A DNA stretch of 64,000 bases from Heterostelium multicystogenum (lineage: Eukaryota; Evosea; Eumycetozoa; Acytosteliales; Acytosteliaceae), in contig RCNN01000018.1 in the NCBI GenBank assembly GCA_003667245.1, positions 62,001-126,000 of the forward strand, in the 5' to 3' direction. The notes below the pieces were generated by a model. It ran no database searches and was not told where the DNA came from. It was given only the letters and a program-made list of their open reading frames with translations. This document shows positions 63,226-64,000 of the stretch, in pieces. The position numbers were made by a program, and so were the translations under genes. Position 1 is the stretch's first letter. Each line of letters starts with the position of its first letter.

Positions 63226-64000
63226 ACTCATAATCTGTAATCATCTTCATTTATCATCAAAAATTATATACTTACAAGTTAAGCACACCACTCAATAGCT
63301 AATTCTGTTCGATCAATTCACTCATCATACATTATATTCAGTCATTAACTTTACCTCACTTTATTATAACATCTTTATTCAATCCAATATTTCATTATAA
63401 TTTAAACAACAACAACACAATAGCATCAATAATAACACCACAACAATAACATCTACATTTACACTAATTAACATTACATATTATTAAATCTATACAAACC
63501 TAAAATTTTGTTTTTAGATAAACTATCTAAATAGTAATTTAATCCAATAGTAACTATAATATTTGACTTAAATTCAACTATCCACCTTTATAATAACAAT
63601 TTTAAATAGTTAAGTTATCCGTTACCTTTAATTAATAACTTAAAACATCAACCACAAAACATACCAGTCGTCTCTCCACAAACAACGACCCAAAAAACAA
63701 AAAAAAAAAACAAACATAAATCAAAAATCCACAAACCTCATCAACAATCACCACAAATTATATATATATATTTGCATTTCCTTGACAAATACATTTTTTT
63801 CATTTTCATTTTTTAAAGTCAGTGGACCAAAATATTTCGAAACATCACCAAATCATAAACCCACATCCCTGCTTTTTACTAAACTTTGTCCGTGATTGCC
63901 TCCATCTATCTAAATCTGTTTTTTAATGTTTTTTTTGCACTACTCTTTGGTCTCTCTTTTCATCCAATAGATAACTAATGAGCAACAATAGTTTTCTATT
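63226..64000 (+). other. Likely 5' leader of a gene beyond the right edge
   Basis: CA- and CAA-rich, almost G-free on the plus strand, with no long ORF. This composition is typical of long 5' UTRs of dictyostelid developmental genes. Stretch 62013-63169 before it is AT-rich with only short unsupported ORFs. Confidence 0.4.

Overview
The window is nuclear DNA of a dictyostelid social amoeba. The signs are AT-rich intergenic DNA, short AT-rich GT..AG introns (about 60-110 nt), poly-Asn tracts coded by AAT runs, an FNIP-repeat protein, a ComC-like LRR/EGF membrane protein, a long-tailed class I myosin and a chromodomain Ty3/gypsy element beside a tRNA gene. The codon mix (more C/G-ending codons than Dictyostelium discoideum) fits a Polysphondylium/Heterostelium-type species. 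That genus-level guess is inference.

Layout. 1-6 kb: 5' part of an unrecognised gene (-), a FAM133-like RS protein (-), a TrmB-type tRNA m7G methyltransferase with an organellar leader (+), a small two-exon membrane protein (+) and a TruB/Pus4 pseudouridine synthase (-). 6.5-13 kb: an ATAD2/Yta7-type AAA+ bromodomain protein (+), mitochondrial bL17 (+) and a Cof-type HAD phosphatase (-). 13-19.4 kb: an FNIP-repeat protein and a ComC-like surface protein (both +). 19.6-24 kb: tRNA-Lys(CTT), a Ty3/gypsy element (-) lacking its RT core, and a degenerate tRNA-like sequence facing the tRNA-Lys across the element. 24-28.3 kb: a decayed gene, a secreted Pmp-like beta-helix protein (+) and an intron-containing tRNA-Trp (-). 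28.5-46 kb: a UBR-box/RING ubiquitin ligase (-), a flavin monooxygenase (-), a 610-residue dictyostelid protein (+) and a C2/GRAM/MUN/GRAM protein (-), followed by an intergenic stem-loop element. 46-61 kb: myosin I (-), a PCMT-BTB-BTB fusion (-) head-to-head with a TRPC4AP-like gene (+), a Rac GTPase (+), DDX41 (-) and a triose-phosphate-translocator-family transporter (-). The last 2.9 kb lacks a clear gene and ends in what looks like the promoter and leader of a gene to the right.

Two points govern use of this annotation. First, about two dozen conserved genes or domains are interrupted by single-base length changes in homopolymer runs, nearly all +1. Reading through them restores family motifs, so most are probably sequencing or assembly errors, and CDS spans here run across them. 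Second, the most interesting biology is the PCMT domain fused to two BTB domains, its divergent pairing with a TRPC4AP-like gene, the RT-deleted element between two convergent tRNA or tRNA-like sequences, the ATAD2-like bromodomain with Tyr in place of the acetyl-lysine Asn, and the multi-stem-loop element at 45.8 kb. Several genes point to ubiquitin ligase work: UBR ligase, PCMT-BTB, TRPC4AP-like and an F-box-like FNIP protein.
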